Shown one piece after another: positions 46,407-59,512 of a stretch of 64,000 nt of DNA. Origin of the DNA: Otis tarda (lineage: Eukaryota > Chordata > Aves > Otidiformes > Otididae); contig CM048555.1 in the NCBI GenBank assembly GCA_026413225.1, forward strand, positions 77,445,785-77,509,784, read 5' to 3'. The position numbers were made by a program, and so were the translations under genes. Every line of letters begins with the position of its first letter. Positions within the stretch are counted from its first letter, which is position 1. A model generated the notes under the pieces. It was not told the DNA's origin. It worked only from the letters and a program-made list of their open reading frames with translations, and did not search any database.

Positions 46407-46444
46407 ATGTAATAAACACATAGTGATGTAATAAACACATAGTG
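46407..46444 (+). repeat. Exact 19-bp tandem duplication
   Basis: ATGTAATAAACACATAGTG occurs twice head to tail without a mismatch (46407-46425, 46426-46444). Confidence 0.9.
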
Positions 46445-49400
46445 AGGCTTGGTAGAGCATATCAATTTCTTCCTTACCTATTCTTGCATCATGTTCACAT
46501 GCATCAGCCCTTTTCTTTGGACTTTCTCATAAACAAAATTGAAAACTTTTTATCACAGCCTACTGGTGAAGTTTACATTTTGAAAAGCTAAAGGAAAATA
46601 CTAGTAATAAAAATAACTAATATTGGAGCTCCTAAGTGATGGATCTAGACAGAATTTAATTTTTTAAAGAAATAATTGAGTTCTATAATTGAGTTTCTTC
46701 TTGTAAATTATGAAATTCTAACAATATTTAAGAAATGCCACATTTGATTGCCTGTCGATTACCAGTGCTGAGATAATTAAAGTCTTGGGAAATTAAGGTT
46801 ATAAGTCAAGTCTGGCACCTCATGGCAAATCTCCATCACTGGATGTCATAATAAAATTTAAAGTGTTTGGAAAGCAAAACAATAGAGTTTAAGCAACAAG
46901 TCTAAGCTGGTCTTTTTTGTTAAAAGACTGCCTTGGGGTTGTTGTTTTTTTTTCTTTTTATCATGGTCAAGGTCCCAACGTACCTAATCATACATTGGAT
47001 TAAGTTAAATAGTAAGTGACAAAGGAAAGCATTAGTACTATTACAAAGCCTGTAATGGTAAATAGTATTTTACAAACCCTAGGAATATCAGCTAATTCAA
47101 ATACTTAATTTGTCCCTTTTTTTTTCTCTTGGGGCTAATCTAATATGAATTGATGTGTCGAATCAAACACATAAAGGCATTGATTTTCCCCTCTCAGATC
47201 TACTTATATTCTGCCACCTGTGAAAAGATAGATCATCTTATGCCTCTCTGCTGATGCATTAATTTCTCTCTCCTTCTTCAGCTCTCCCTACATTTCAGGC
47301 ACGCATGTGTGGGCACGTGTTATCACAGAGGGTGAAAATGCAGAAAAAGAACTTGAGTACCTCTTCAACTGAAACATCAATGCACTTTCCAGCCTTTCTG
47401 ATTGCCCAAAGGCCAAAACTGTCAGTATTATTGCGAACAACTTTGATCCTTTTCTTCCTACTGAGCTGACTGTCCATGCTTTCTTCTTTCTTTTCTATGA
47501 AATCAGAATGAGGACTCTTCCTAGCTTGTGCTATTTTTGTTCTGGATACTGAATGCTTTTTCCTCTTTTTGAAGTCTTCAACTAAATAACAATGGTGATG
47601 AAAAAAAAAGCATCTTTAAAATGGCGGCAAACATATCACACACCACATGGCTAATGGAGTTCTCATGGAAAGCAGAGCATGGAAGTCTGAAGTCTGGTAC
47701 TTTTATTTAGGACAAATGCAGAAGTAACTGGCATCAATTTTTGCAAAACTATCAGTAGGGAAAGCATTTGTTGTGTAAGTGGAAGACCCAGGTTCAGCGA
47801 TTTTTTTTTATATTGGAGGGAATACAAATTCATTCCAGAGGGCTTTAATAGCAAAGCAGCCTGGATAAGGAACCTTACCTCTGCCTCCTGCTCACTGTGT
47901 GAGAGAAAGAGGGAGTAGAATAAACTTCACTTTCCAGCCTAGTGGTGAGGGCATTTACTGTAAAGTGAAGCCTGGATTCAATCTGTCCTTTAATCAAAAC
48001 CATTTAAAAAATGTAAAAGATACATTTCTGAAGTGCTTGAACATTGATTTCTTTCCTCTTGGAGAAAATAAGGTTCTTCCCTTTTGAAACTATGAAGGAG
48101 CCTAGTTGGAATGCAGGTACTCAAGGAAAAGCTATCACCTTAAGCTTAAGGAATGCCCTAAAGTAGCAGCTGTCTGCAGTTCCTTGGAGTGTTTGAATAA
48201 GAATTGGGCTTATTGTGCTTAAAGTTGACAGCAAATGCAGACACAAAGGTAATTGCCAATGTAATATGACAGGATATACAAAAGTAAAGAAGGAAGGTCT
48301 TTGTAAGTGAAGCAACTTGTTAGAAGTCAAATAACAGGAAAACAGGCGAACCAGGTAACCAGTTTTCTTGAGGCCTTATCTGTACCATGAGACTGTCTCA
48401 GGACTACAGTTTTTCAAACAGTACAATGAACTCCCACTGATCATTTATTTTGATAAAGTTAGGGTTTGAGTAGGTCCATGAACGTACTTTCACGGAGTTT
48501 AGGGAGAAGCCATGATTTTCAGAAGCTAAAAATTTGCCCCTTCAAGTATACAGTTCACCGTGAAGAGATTTTCAGATATTTTTGTTATGTCCCTAGGTAT
48601 CTTTATCATAATGCAATAAACCATGTATATGTTCTCTGGTGCTTGGGAGTACAAATATGCTTGCACAAAGATCAATGGCTGCACAATGTGAGAAAATGTG
48701 AAGTACTTGGTGAAAACTGGAGACTTTTCTCAGCATTCCTGACAACCATAGTTGAAACAAAATCTAGGGAGTATTATGTCCCATAATTCATTTGCTTGAC
48801 TGTCAAGCAAAAAATATGCTAAAGACAAAAACATGGCAATATATGCAGTTATTATTCAATGTATATTTTTTCTGAACTGTGCTTACTGTATCCAAGCCCA
48901 TACTTACTCTTTCTACGTGGATAATGCTAGAATATGCATTCAGTAGCTCTTCACTGAATGAAATTTTGAACATCATTGCTGAGTTTACAACTTTATGACA
49001 CCTGAAGAAAGATTATAGCTGAGAAGAAAAAGGTGGAAGTGGATACACCAACACATTATGTTTCTATTTATGTCAACTTTTTAACCTCCTCTGTAGTGCT
49101 AGAGGGACAAAAGATTAAGATTACTGGTCCTCATCGCACCTGCTGACTACACTTACACATTTGTCATTAGAACAGCACTCCCAGAGAAGTGGAGAGAGAA
49201 ATAGAAAAGAAAAATACACCCAAGGACTATTTTGATGGGATAGTCATAATAATAATGGTAACTTAAAACAGGGCAGTGACCACCAGCTCCTGAGAACATC
49301 AATCTAACTCCTTCAGAGCAGCCCAGACGCATGGTAGTAGTGGAGCAGATGCCATCGCTGACTTATGTTCACAAGCTAGTTGTGTTGTTTTCTGGTGTCA

Positions 49401-51089
49401 CCCTGATGCTTCTGAAGTTCAGGAATCTAAATGCTGGACATGACTTAAGAGGTATCTGGGCATATTGGGTTACAATAAAAGGGGTTGAAATAGCTTACTG
49501 GCTAGATAAAATAACCATGGGCAGATGTGGCTCTGTATTTCTCTTTGTGTCTCATTTATATGACCATATTTAAGTTAGCAGTCTCATGCCACTGCAATTC
49601 AATTCTCACATTTTAAAACAAAAAACATCTCTAAAACGGGGTTAAGGCTGGGAAGCGGTGATATGAAAAAATTCAATTTCTTCTCCATGTTCACATGGAG
49701 AATCTGTGCAACATCTCAGTAGTTGTTTAAGATGTACTGGGACTTGGTCAAGAGTTTTGAACAGTAACCTTCCATTTTAAAAATTGCTGCAGTACTAACA
49801 CTGTACGTTACACATAAACCCATGCAGCAGACCAGGATTTGCCTGGCACCTGTTTTAAATGGGCAGTGTGCATACAGTATTTTTTTCAAATGGTCCTCTA
49901 ACAGGATACTCATTATGACAGTAAAAAGCAGATAAATGGAGCTTCACAAATTTATGTATTCATCTCTTTACATAGTATTTATCTCTTTTTCACAATAAAG
50001 AACAAATAGAAGGTGGCATTTGAGTCTGACAAACTCCAGTTTAAATAGACTACTGAGCTAGAGAAATATGTAAAATTATTCCATTAATGATGTACTTTAT
50101 TGTTTACTGCTGAAGTAGCTGCATTAAAAGGAATCTGTATGAAAAAAAAATGAACGTGAATCGATATCTACAAAAAATATTTCAACAAGCAAAGATACAT
50201 TGTTTTCTAGCATAGTTCATGCTGAGCTACTTGCACACATATATTTATATTCAGTGATGTCTGAAAAAAGGGGTCTAAAATTGGGAAAGTAATCACCTGA
50301 GATTTGACATTTTAGAACTAGTAGTCGAAATTAGTATTCTGAAGCCATAAGGCCATAATGTATGTGACTTAATAGCTGCTGTTATTGGAACATACTGATT
50401 TATCACCTTATGCAAGGTGTACAAGTAAATTCAAAAGCCGTACAATAAAATCTCATACGTTTATAGCATTTCATTAGATTCTTTTTACAATGTAGGATTT
50501 AATATCCAGACATTTTACATGAAAATTAGTTAGAAAATAATGTTTTAAATCAGTTTATGCAGGCCAATAACACTACTTTCCTCCAAAAATAACTGGACAA
50601 AACAGGTGTAGCGATGATGTTCTCTATGCAAATGACATTTTCAGAAGCCTCACAGCATTAGACCTTATTGTTATTATTATTGTGATTCTGGACAAATGTT
50701 TTTGAACACTTCAGGTTAGTTGTCTTTTATAGATGCCTTAGAAAATAAAACCACACATAGGCTAAGTAAGTTTTGAAAAAGTTTACTTCTTTATACTCAA
50801 GGGTAAATTTTTTCAAGTTAAATTATTAAGTGAGTGTAGAACAAATACCACTTAAAATGACAAATTAAAGTATGCTTCAGTGTAGAAATATTTACTTCAC
50901 CAGAAGTTATTTCATCTAAAGAATTACATTTATAAAGAAAAAAAAAGGCTAAAGTGTGTTCAAGAGCTGAGACATGCCGTGATGATCTTCTTTCTAATCC
51001 CAGAGTCAAAAAGTTAGCCAACTCTGTATTTCTACATTCATGTTTTATAGTTTTACTTAGTATAAAAATGGAAGGGCAACTGAAGACAA

Positions 51090-51170
51090 ATAGATAGGAT
51101 AGATCAGTCAACAGATGGATAGATAGATAGATACAAAGAAAGCAAGAAAGTCAAAAGAAGGAAAGAAAAA
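51090..51170 (+). repeat. (GATA)n passing into GAAA/GCAA-rich tract
   Basis: Imperfect GATA units to about 51133, then an almost pure purine tract of GAAAG-type units to about 51170. Confidence 0.75.
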
Positions 51171-54100
51171 TACATGATTTTGGAGAACTTTATCAGGCAT
51201 TGTACAGCGGGTGCCTTCTCTGACAACTGTGCTGGTTATGGAAATTCTGAATATAAATTCTCCTTTCTCTTCTTCTCAGAAGAAGAGGTGATGAGGATAA
51301 TGGTACATACAGTCCCAGATTTTGGAGCCATCCTTTAATGATGGCAAGTACTGGCCTGAGAGACCTTGTAAAAAGAATTTGGCAGCCCTATTGGTTTTGC
51401 CTGTGTAGAAGCCAAAACTCTACTAAATCCTGGCATCTTTAGGAAGTTGCAAAGGCTGCAGTTAAGGACTTAGTGGTGAAACTGCTTGCAGAGCGGTTGG
51501 TGTAATCAGTGGGAGGTTTATAACTAGAGCCATTGCAAAGTAAAGAAGAGACTGGAGAAAAAGAAACATGTTACTAACCGTGATCACTGATCTAAGGCTT
51601 TCCATGCAGGCTCACCCCTTCTTCCCTGAATGTTAACCAGAATAGTAGGAAACACTGTAAAAGACCTTCATACAACGGTTACTTTTGGAAAGTGACATTT
51701 TTATGACAAGAAATAAGCAGTTAAGATTCTGAATGCAGACAGAAATTGCCAGCTAACTGGGGAAAGACAGGGGCTGAAACCCGGTAATGAGCCCTGCAGC
51801 TTTACCCAAGACCGTACAGAACGTTCGGATAAGCTCTGAAAACAGCAGTCAGTGCAGAGGGCTGTGACGAGGTGAAATCACTAAATGAGACACATCTTGC
51901 TATGGACTTCTGTTTTGTTTGCATAGAAACTAAGCTGACAAATGCAACTAATCACCAAATATGAGGATCCTGTCCTGCAATGGACTATTCTCCCCCAGAA
52001 AAAGTATAAACCTATATTTTTATATGTTTCACTTCTTCTTTGATAGGTCCTTTGCAATTATACTCCTTAGCCATTTGAGGCAAAACAGCTCCTTCTTAGC
52101 CCTGAAAGACAAATATTGGAAACAGCAACACTTAAATCTAATAGGGTTTAGCATCTAAAGTAGCTTTCACCTCCAGCCTACAGCATATCTAATGCACTGT
52201 TAATACATCCAAAGCTGGATGTCACACCGCCCTGGAAGCTTCAATAGTTGCAGCTCATTTATTAGTAACAAGAAGTTGTTTCGAAAGTGTATTGGTCTGA
52301 GAGAGGGAGATTGAAGGCAGCTCATATTTTTATGTAACTATAATCTCTTCGGGCAGCAAATGCCCAGGAGGGAATTTACCTCTTGAAGGAGAGACACCTG
52401 CTTGTGACAGTGCTCCCTTGTCGCTCTGGCCCTCAGCTTCCCCCTGCATCCCAAGTCACGGAGAGGAGCATAGCTGGGTAGAGGAAGACATTACCAGAGA
52501 CTGAAATTATACAGATTCCTGACTAATAACAAGCCTAATGCATGCTGGAAATGAGTACATTTCCAGGCTTCACAGATGTTAGCTTTCAAACACGCCTGAA
52601 GCTGTGACTATGTACACATAAGGATGGCTGTGTTGGGGTAAAGCCTTCGCTCCCCTTTAAAAAAAAGGGACTGTTCGAGCCGTGATCAGTTTTCCGAGTT
52701 AGGGCGCTCAAACTAGTATCCAAACACCTCTGATCTGGTTCAGACTCACTACTTATTCCAGCCCTTCAGTCTTCACTCAGGCAAAAGTTTTGCTGAAGTT
52801 GAGGGCAGCTTTGCTGAGCAGTGGGCTGAAGAGAGAGGTAACTTCCATCTCTATTGATGCCACAAGGCTTACAGAACGCCTCCTTCACATTCCCTTCAAT
52901 TACACCAAAGCATGTAAAAAGAATAGTTTAATTTCTTTGACACACACTGCTTCAGTTACTGGCATGACAAGTTGTTTCTCACTCAAGCTCTCTAAAATAC
53001 TATTGATTTTGGCACAATGGCCAGAATGAGCTCCTCTCTGCTTCTTATCATCTTCCATAGTCAGATTGGCTTTGGAATTACAAGGTTTTCACCAGTAATT
53101 CAAATAATGGGCTATACACAATTCACAGTTTAGGTCCAATTTTGTTTTGTCAGAGAATACAACACTCCTCTTTTGCCACTTTGAATAAGATGACTCAGAT
53201 TGCCTTGCCATTTTCAACTTCTCCATTAAATTATTGCTGGTGTCATTTTTGACAACGTTCTGTACATAAACAGACTCTACTTAGGAGATGTGGCTCCCAT
53301 ATCTGAAGAGCAAAGGAGAATTCATTGTTCACCATCTCATAAAATTCTTTTGTCTTTAGTAGAACAAATACAGACAGATCATTGCTGTCTACTCTTTCTT
53401 ATGTTTTGTTCTTTGAGGTCCTTGCAGTGGTGAAGTTTCTCTTATGATAATAACAAAATGAAATATCATGCAAGTAAAGAACAGAAATATACACACTTTA
53501 CTGACACCTTTGTGTAAACTTGTACAAGTCACAAACAATAGAATTCGAGTACAATTTTATTTTTCTTGTAAGGATTTATTTTATTTAGTTCTCTGTTTAC
53601 AAGATGTCTTTCCTTTTATAACTGTAAAAAGAAGAAAAAGTCTGCAGAGAAATGCTTTGCAGCGCAGGACTGAGTGATTTGTGTACTCTTCAGCAGAGAT
53701 TTCCTCTGGGTTCACTCAGATGGGTGTCATCTTCTCTTCTCTGTGGAATGACAGATTTGGCATCATGATGGAGACAAAGGCCCCAGATAGAGACAAGGCA
53801 GGGAATGACAGCAGGACTGTCATCTCTTACCTCAGCTTTGCACCATATAAGAAGCCAAGTTTTCATGTCATCTCCCCCTGAAGATGATTAAGGATGGAAG
53901 AATGTGTCTCTTTGGTACAAGCCAGCTATAATATAGTGAGAAAATATTACTGTTGTGACTTTCAGTCAAAAATCGTGGGAGCTCAACTGGGTGTCTCCAA
54001 ACCCCCGTTTTTAGAACGGACCCTGGGGTCATTGCGAGGTAGGTATGAATGAAAGCAATGGCCATAGGAATGAACCATGCAAATCCTTTACTGTACAGAT

Positions 54101-57100
54101 AAGACCTGAAGTCCATGGAATCTTAAAGTAAATTAAGTACCCTCTAAGGATAAGGGAAAAACAGGCTTTACAATTTTTATAACTCTTTGATATACCTAAG
54201 ATCACATTTATACCTTGTCTTAATTCTGATTTTGCAGCTCATCTGCTTCATAGGAAGTCAAGTAATTCCGGAAGTATTTATCAGCCTCAGGATGAGCTGG
54301 AGAATGTCCCACTAAGCAGAAATGATGATGGCTTATCCTCCTGGCAATCCCTACCTGAACTATCATCTGTCATGTGTAACCAACCATACTTTTTAAGAGT
54401 GAGAAACAAAAAGTGGCATTAGTATTTTAATGAACAAAGGCTCCACTTTCATTAACTCTCATTATAACTTGATCTATTGAGGAGTGCATGTTAGTGCTTT
54501 GAAAGGACACTACAGAAAATTTTGCAGAAGCCACAACAGCACTAGTGTTCAACAAAACACCACACAACAGCAATGCTCCGGTGGCAATATTCTTTAGCTG
54601 TAAGGCAGTATCATAGTGAGCAATGGCTTATGAGACTGGACAGAGTAGCAAAAGCTCTTTTTGTTTTTTAGGAGTTCTTTTTTTCGGGGGTCATAGAATG
54701 GACGTCACATTGCAACACACTATGAAACTGTTGTATACTGTAGCACATCTGCAGCCATTTAGAACTTTATAGCTACAATTACTTTTCATACCTTAAACAT
54801 CTCCCGTTTCAAGGCAACAGTGAGCATACAACCCAGATCACCTTGCTTATAAGGACTATTACTATTATGGAAACTACCAAAGTTCTGGTTGTGATACCAA
54901 TTGCACACATTTGCCCCAGCTATTTACTTCCAGTACTGTCATGAGGGCTGTGTTTTGGGTGTAACTCCAAAGTCACTTTGCTAATAACACAATAAAACAT
55001 ATTGGAGAAAAACAGGCATTGACAGTTTTTTAAAAAAATTGCATTAATGCATGTGACAAATTAAGCATCCTTTACATTGGTTTGTGAAGCTTGCTTTCTA
55101 ACACAGCCACATATCAAGACATGTAAAGGATAAATTAATTACAATAAGGAAAATGTGTCATTATTTACAACATTCTGATCTAGGTACTAGAGACTGTAAC
55201 GAGTGTCTTCTTCTAAAGTGATCTCTTGACTGATTAAGGGGAACTTTTTTTATAATAGCCTTTTCCATTCACTGTCTTTACTTCTCCTTTATAAGCCATT
55301 AACGGGTATATCAGAGAATAAAGTAGCCCCGTAAGAATCAGCTTTGGAAAAGATAATCTGAGATCGTCTAAGTTCATGTGCTATTAGTGTGGAATTATTC
55401 TCTACAGCATAGTTTAAGAAGCTTTATTCAGTCTAATGTTAGGTAACTCAAGCACAGAATTATTTTTCTGTTTCTCCACAGGCCTCAACACTAACTAGCT
55501 GGATAGTTTAAAAAGAAATAAAAAGTTTCATTTCATTTTCATTCTATTGCTTTTGATTTTATATAACCTATCACCTAGGATGACCTGTAGCTTCTTTCCT
55601 TTATGTGTGTTTATTTAAATGTTTTTTCAGCTATATTGTTGTAAACAGGGAACAAAAAACTAGCGATTAGGGTTCTGGTTTTTTTTTTTTTAATTTTATC
55701 AGGAGACATCCATTCATTTCCTTGTTGATATTAGAAAATTCAAGAAAAATTCTATTTACTTTTATATATATATGCACAGTCTGCTGTAATGGTAAGAATC
55801 ACAGAGTTTAGGCCTTATTTCTATTTGAAAATCTGAAGTAATTATAAATTATAAAATATATACTCATAAGATCACTTGTGTTTATTCTTCCATCCAATTT
55901 CTGAGAAATATTCTAGGACTGACATGGACATTGCATGACAGTGGACAGTCATGGAAGTTCTGTACTGCCTTACAATAGAACATTGCTTTCCAGGCTACCC
56001 CCAAGAGACTAGTATAAAATAAGCACAAACCTCCTAATAATTCTACTAATTGTAACAATCATAGAAATCTCTGATCCAATCTTACTTATTACTTGTTTAA
56101 ATCTATTACTATTACTATTCTATTTTGATTTCCTACATTTTTCTTTTTTGTTACTCTCTAGCTCCATCTGTGAGAACACATTAACTCATAGCCCAAAGTA
56201 GTAAGAAAAAGCTCATATAATCATATCTCAGTTTCCTTTTCACACTGCTTCATTCCTTTCCTGACCTTAATGTGGAAGAACTACAGCTAAACATATCTCA
56301 ACTGCTTGGATAATTATGCCTTAGTCACTTATTAGGCATCAAGAAGCACTACCTAGGCTTCAATTCATTATAGAGACACCATGCACAGACTGCTACCTAT
56401 TGCATATCACCTGACATTTTTTATCAGTTCTTCTGATAATATATTGTTAGTTATCATATCTTGAAAATGTAAATGTTATGACATGCCTTTCATTGGAAAG
56501 ATAGAACCTAGCAGGGGTGCTTTTAATTATATTCTCAAATTAGATTTATCTGGATAAATTCAACACTAAAAATTGAATGTAGTCAGGTAGCCAGAAAATA
56601 GCAGAAAACCCCAAAGTTTTGAAACAGAACAGAACAAGAAGGAAATAGGATAACTGTGTATAAAATAGTAGAAGCAAGACAAAAATGGATGGGAAAGAAA
56701 AAAAAACATGACATGAAAGGTAGAAATCCAATAACATAATAGGAAAGTACAAAGAAATAAAAGATTTAATTTTGATCTGTTGTTCAGAGAATGTTCTTGT
56801 GATAAGCATGGTTCACTAGTTTTTATCCATTGAATGAGTGGACATAGACCAACATAAAGCTGTAACTAGCTTCTCATGGATCTGATTTGGTGACATCAAT
56901 AAAAATTTCAAGATATTTGTGAAGACATATTTAGGGCTTCAAAATCATAGAAAATACTAAAAAGAGAATGAAAGGGTGAAAATACGGGAAGAAAGCAATA
57001 AAAATTTGTCAGGGCTAAATTTTCTAGTGGTGTAAACAAACAAGCTTCTCAGGCTTAGTAAGATTCTGGACATATTTATTAATAGATAATTTCTCTGCAA

Positions 57101-59206
57101 TATCTACAATACTGTAATATTTGATTAGCATAGTGTTCAAGACGAAAAAATATTGGGTAAATTCAACCATCGACTAGAAATTGCATTCCAAGAATTTACA
57201 GTAAGGACAGTCCTTTTTCTTTTCTGATAGATATTACTTTTCCTCACTGACCTTTATCTATGAAATTTCTAATTTAAGCCTATTTCTTCATCCCCAGCTT
57301 CAGCTTTCTATTTAAGTTCTGGTCAATGTCCTTGTGGCCTTTATTCTGGATTTGCTCTATGTGACAGCCTTGAACTTCTCTAAGATGCTGCTCAGTGCTA
57401 TGTGCAATGCTTGTTTGATGAACTCAGCTACAGTAAAAACATTACCACTTCTCAAGGAATTATGTGTGTGTCCTGCTTGCCTCTTATTGACAGTCAGCAT
57501 CCATAAACACTTTGGTCACTGTATCATAGTGTTTTGGTCTAGGATCTGGTGAGAAGAAAGATGCTCTGTTCCATAGGAAAAAGATGGTTTAAATGATTGT
57601 CAAAGTTTCAAGGTTCCTGGAAAAAAAAAACAGACAAGGAAGACATCCACCCTGGGAATACATCCAACCTCATATTTGGGTTCATATTTCATCTTTTTGT
57701 GAAACTTAGGTTCACATATTTCATGTACATTTTCTCCCAAACTTTTTTATCTAGAACCCTTCCTCTTCCCTCTTTGTGAAAAAGACAACTGAAAATCACT
57801 ATCATTTACCTATTTTAAGTAACTTAATAGTACTGGTGGACATTTTTTACTGAAGAATCTGCATTTCTGCTTTCAAAAGATACAGCAAAGGCCATGCTTG
57901 CTCATCTTTAGATTCAAAACTACGTGATTGTATGGCATGCTACAAGCACAGTTATCCGTGGTACCAGGTGCACATTACATGGAGGTAATCACACTTCCTA
58001 TAAATGTGATAGCTCCTGAACAAATAGCAATGTTATTGCTTAAACTTGTTACTCATTTTAGTTAATTAGTCCTGCAGTGAACAGAGAGGGAATTGCCACA
58101 CTTAGCAGCGTTAATGGGAGAAATTGAGCTCTTAGAGCAATTCCAGCTTGCTTATGTGTATTTGCCTGTATTTATGCTAGCTATATAACAAGCTAACCTG
58201 GCTATATTACTTCCAGGACACAAACTTAAAGTTTCATATTGCTTATACAGTCCGATAAATACACACTACCTCTGAGAGGGTGGAGGATTACTGTGCAATC
58301 CAGCTTAACAACCACATCTTTTTTTTTTTTGAACTTGGATTAAAAATAATGTCCAGGCTTTTTCTTCTCCTTGTGGTTTTGCAACAAAACCCCCATATTA
58401 TTCTTGGCAATCCTTCCAACTACATTGCGTACTTCTTGCTTGTGCCAGCAGCATGCCAGGCAATGTTTGGTCAGAAAGCAGGTTGAGTTTCATACCAAAG
58501 TACCAGCAAAGTCAAGAGGATTTTTCTGGGAAGATTGACAGAATAGCAGAGCTCACTCTAAAAGTGAAAAAGCACTCATGGGTAAAATAAAGCATTACTG
58601 AATTTTCAGGTTAACAGTTAATGATCACAGAGTTCTTTGCAGGCAATTACTGCAGTCTTTTTAAAGCCCCTTTCTGGCTGTTGAAGGGGCCCTGGGGGTT
58701 TCCTGTACTGGTTATCATTTTACCAAGCAAGCAGTTTTCTCACCTCTCAAAATGCAAAGTTTAACATTCTTCTTTGGTACTGTGTCATGTAATATTCTCT
58801 TAGTCATTCTTTAGGAAATGCCACTAAGAAAATACATAACAAAGACCAGTCCTGTTTTAAAGAATTTTTAATAGAAATGCATATAATGGAAAAGTTGTTT
58901 CTGTGCATGAATTGAGACCCAGAATCAGGAAATAACTTGCCTAAGATGACCAGAAGTCTTTTGTAATGTTCATTGTGCGTCATATCCTTTCACATGAGCC
59001 ATGTAAATGGGAGAAATACAACTGGTTGTAGCCTTCTGCCCTCCTAGTGTATGTTTTTATCCTGGTGTATCACCAAACTGTCTATACCGCTTGCTGGATT
59101 CAAATGTAATCTCCAAGTTAGACAAAATGAATTAGGTTACTTCATTCTAATTGCCATGTTTTGAGAAAGTCTATCTCTTAATCTGAAGACAAGGAAGCCA
59201 CTCATT

Positions 59207-59512
59207 GAATCATAGAATCATAGAACAGTTTGGGTTGGAAGGGACCTTCAAAGGCCATCCAGTCCAACCCCTCTGTAAGAGCAGGGACATCTCCAACCAG
59301 ATCAGGTTGCTGAGAGCCCCGTCCAACCTGGCCTTGAACGTTTCCAGGGATGAGGCATCCACCACCTCTCTGGGCAACCTGTGCCAGTGTTCTACCACCC
59401 TCAGTGTAAAACATTTCTTCCTTATATCTAATCTTACATCTAAATCTACCATCTTACAGTTTAAAACAATTATCCTTTGTCCTATTGTAACAGGCACTGA
59501 TAAAAAGTTTGT
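59207..59512 (-). mobile_element. CR1 LINE fragment, about 306 bp
   Basis: Tail repeats at 59207-59225. The minus strand encodes LDIRKKCFTLRVVEHWHRLPREV down to LDGALSNLI-like and the 3' UTR. Similarity fades near 59512, after CTATTGTAACAGG. It resembles the 23985 copy (AGTTTGGGTTGG start) more than the 8557 copy. Confidence 0.92.

Larger units (their letters stand above)
43447..59206. other. 15.8 kb repeat-poor sequence, no gene seen
   Basis: No CR1, LTR or SINE was recognised. Small features are a 19-bp exact tandem duplication at 46407-46444, a GATA/GAAA tract at 51090-51170, an ATGCAAAT octamer at 43954-43961, an ATT-triplet run near 56104-56120 and scattered A/T runs. Open frames reach 106 codons (48466-48786, plus) and none shows a known domain or a plausible splice-bounded exon. 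Conserved noncoding elements may lie here, but that needs alignment. Confidence 0.5.

Noticed and set aside
48466..48786. 106-codon open frame in the repeat-poor block
   Set aside because: No family resemblance and ordinary for chance in 64 kb; kept only as something a protein search could test.
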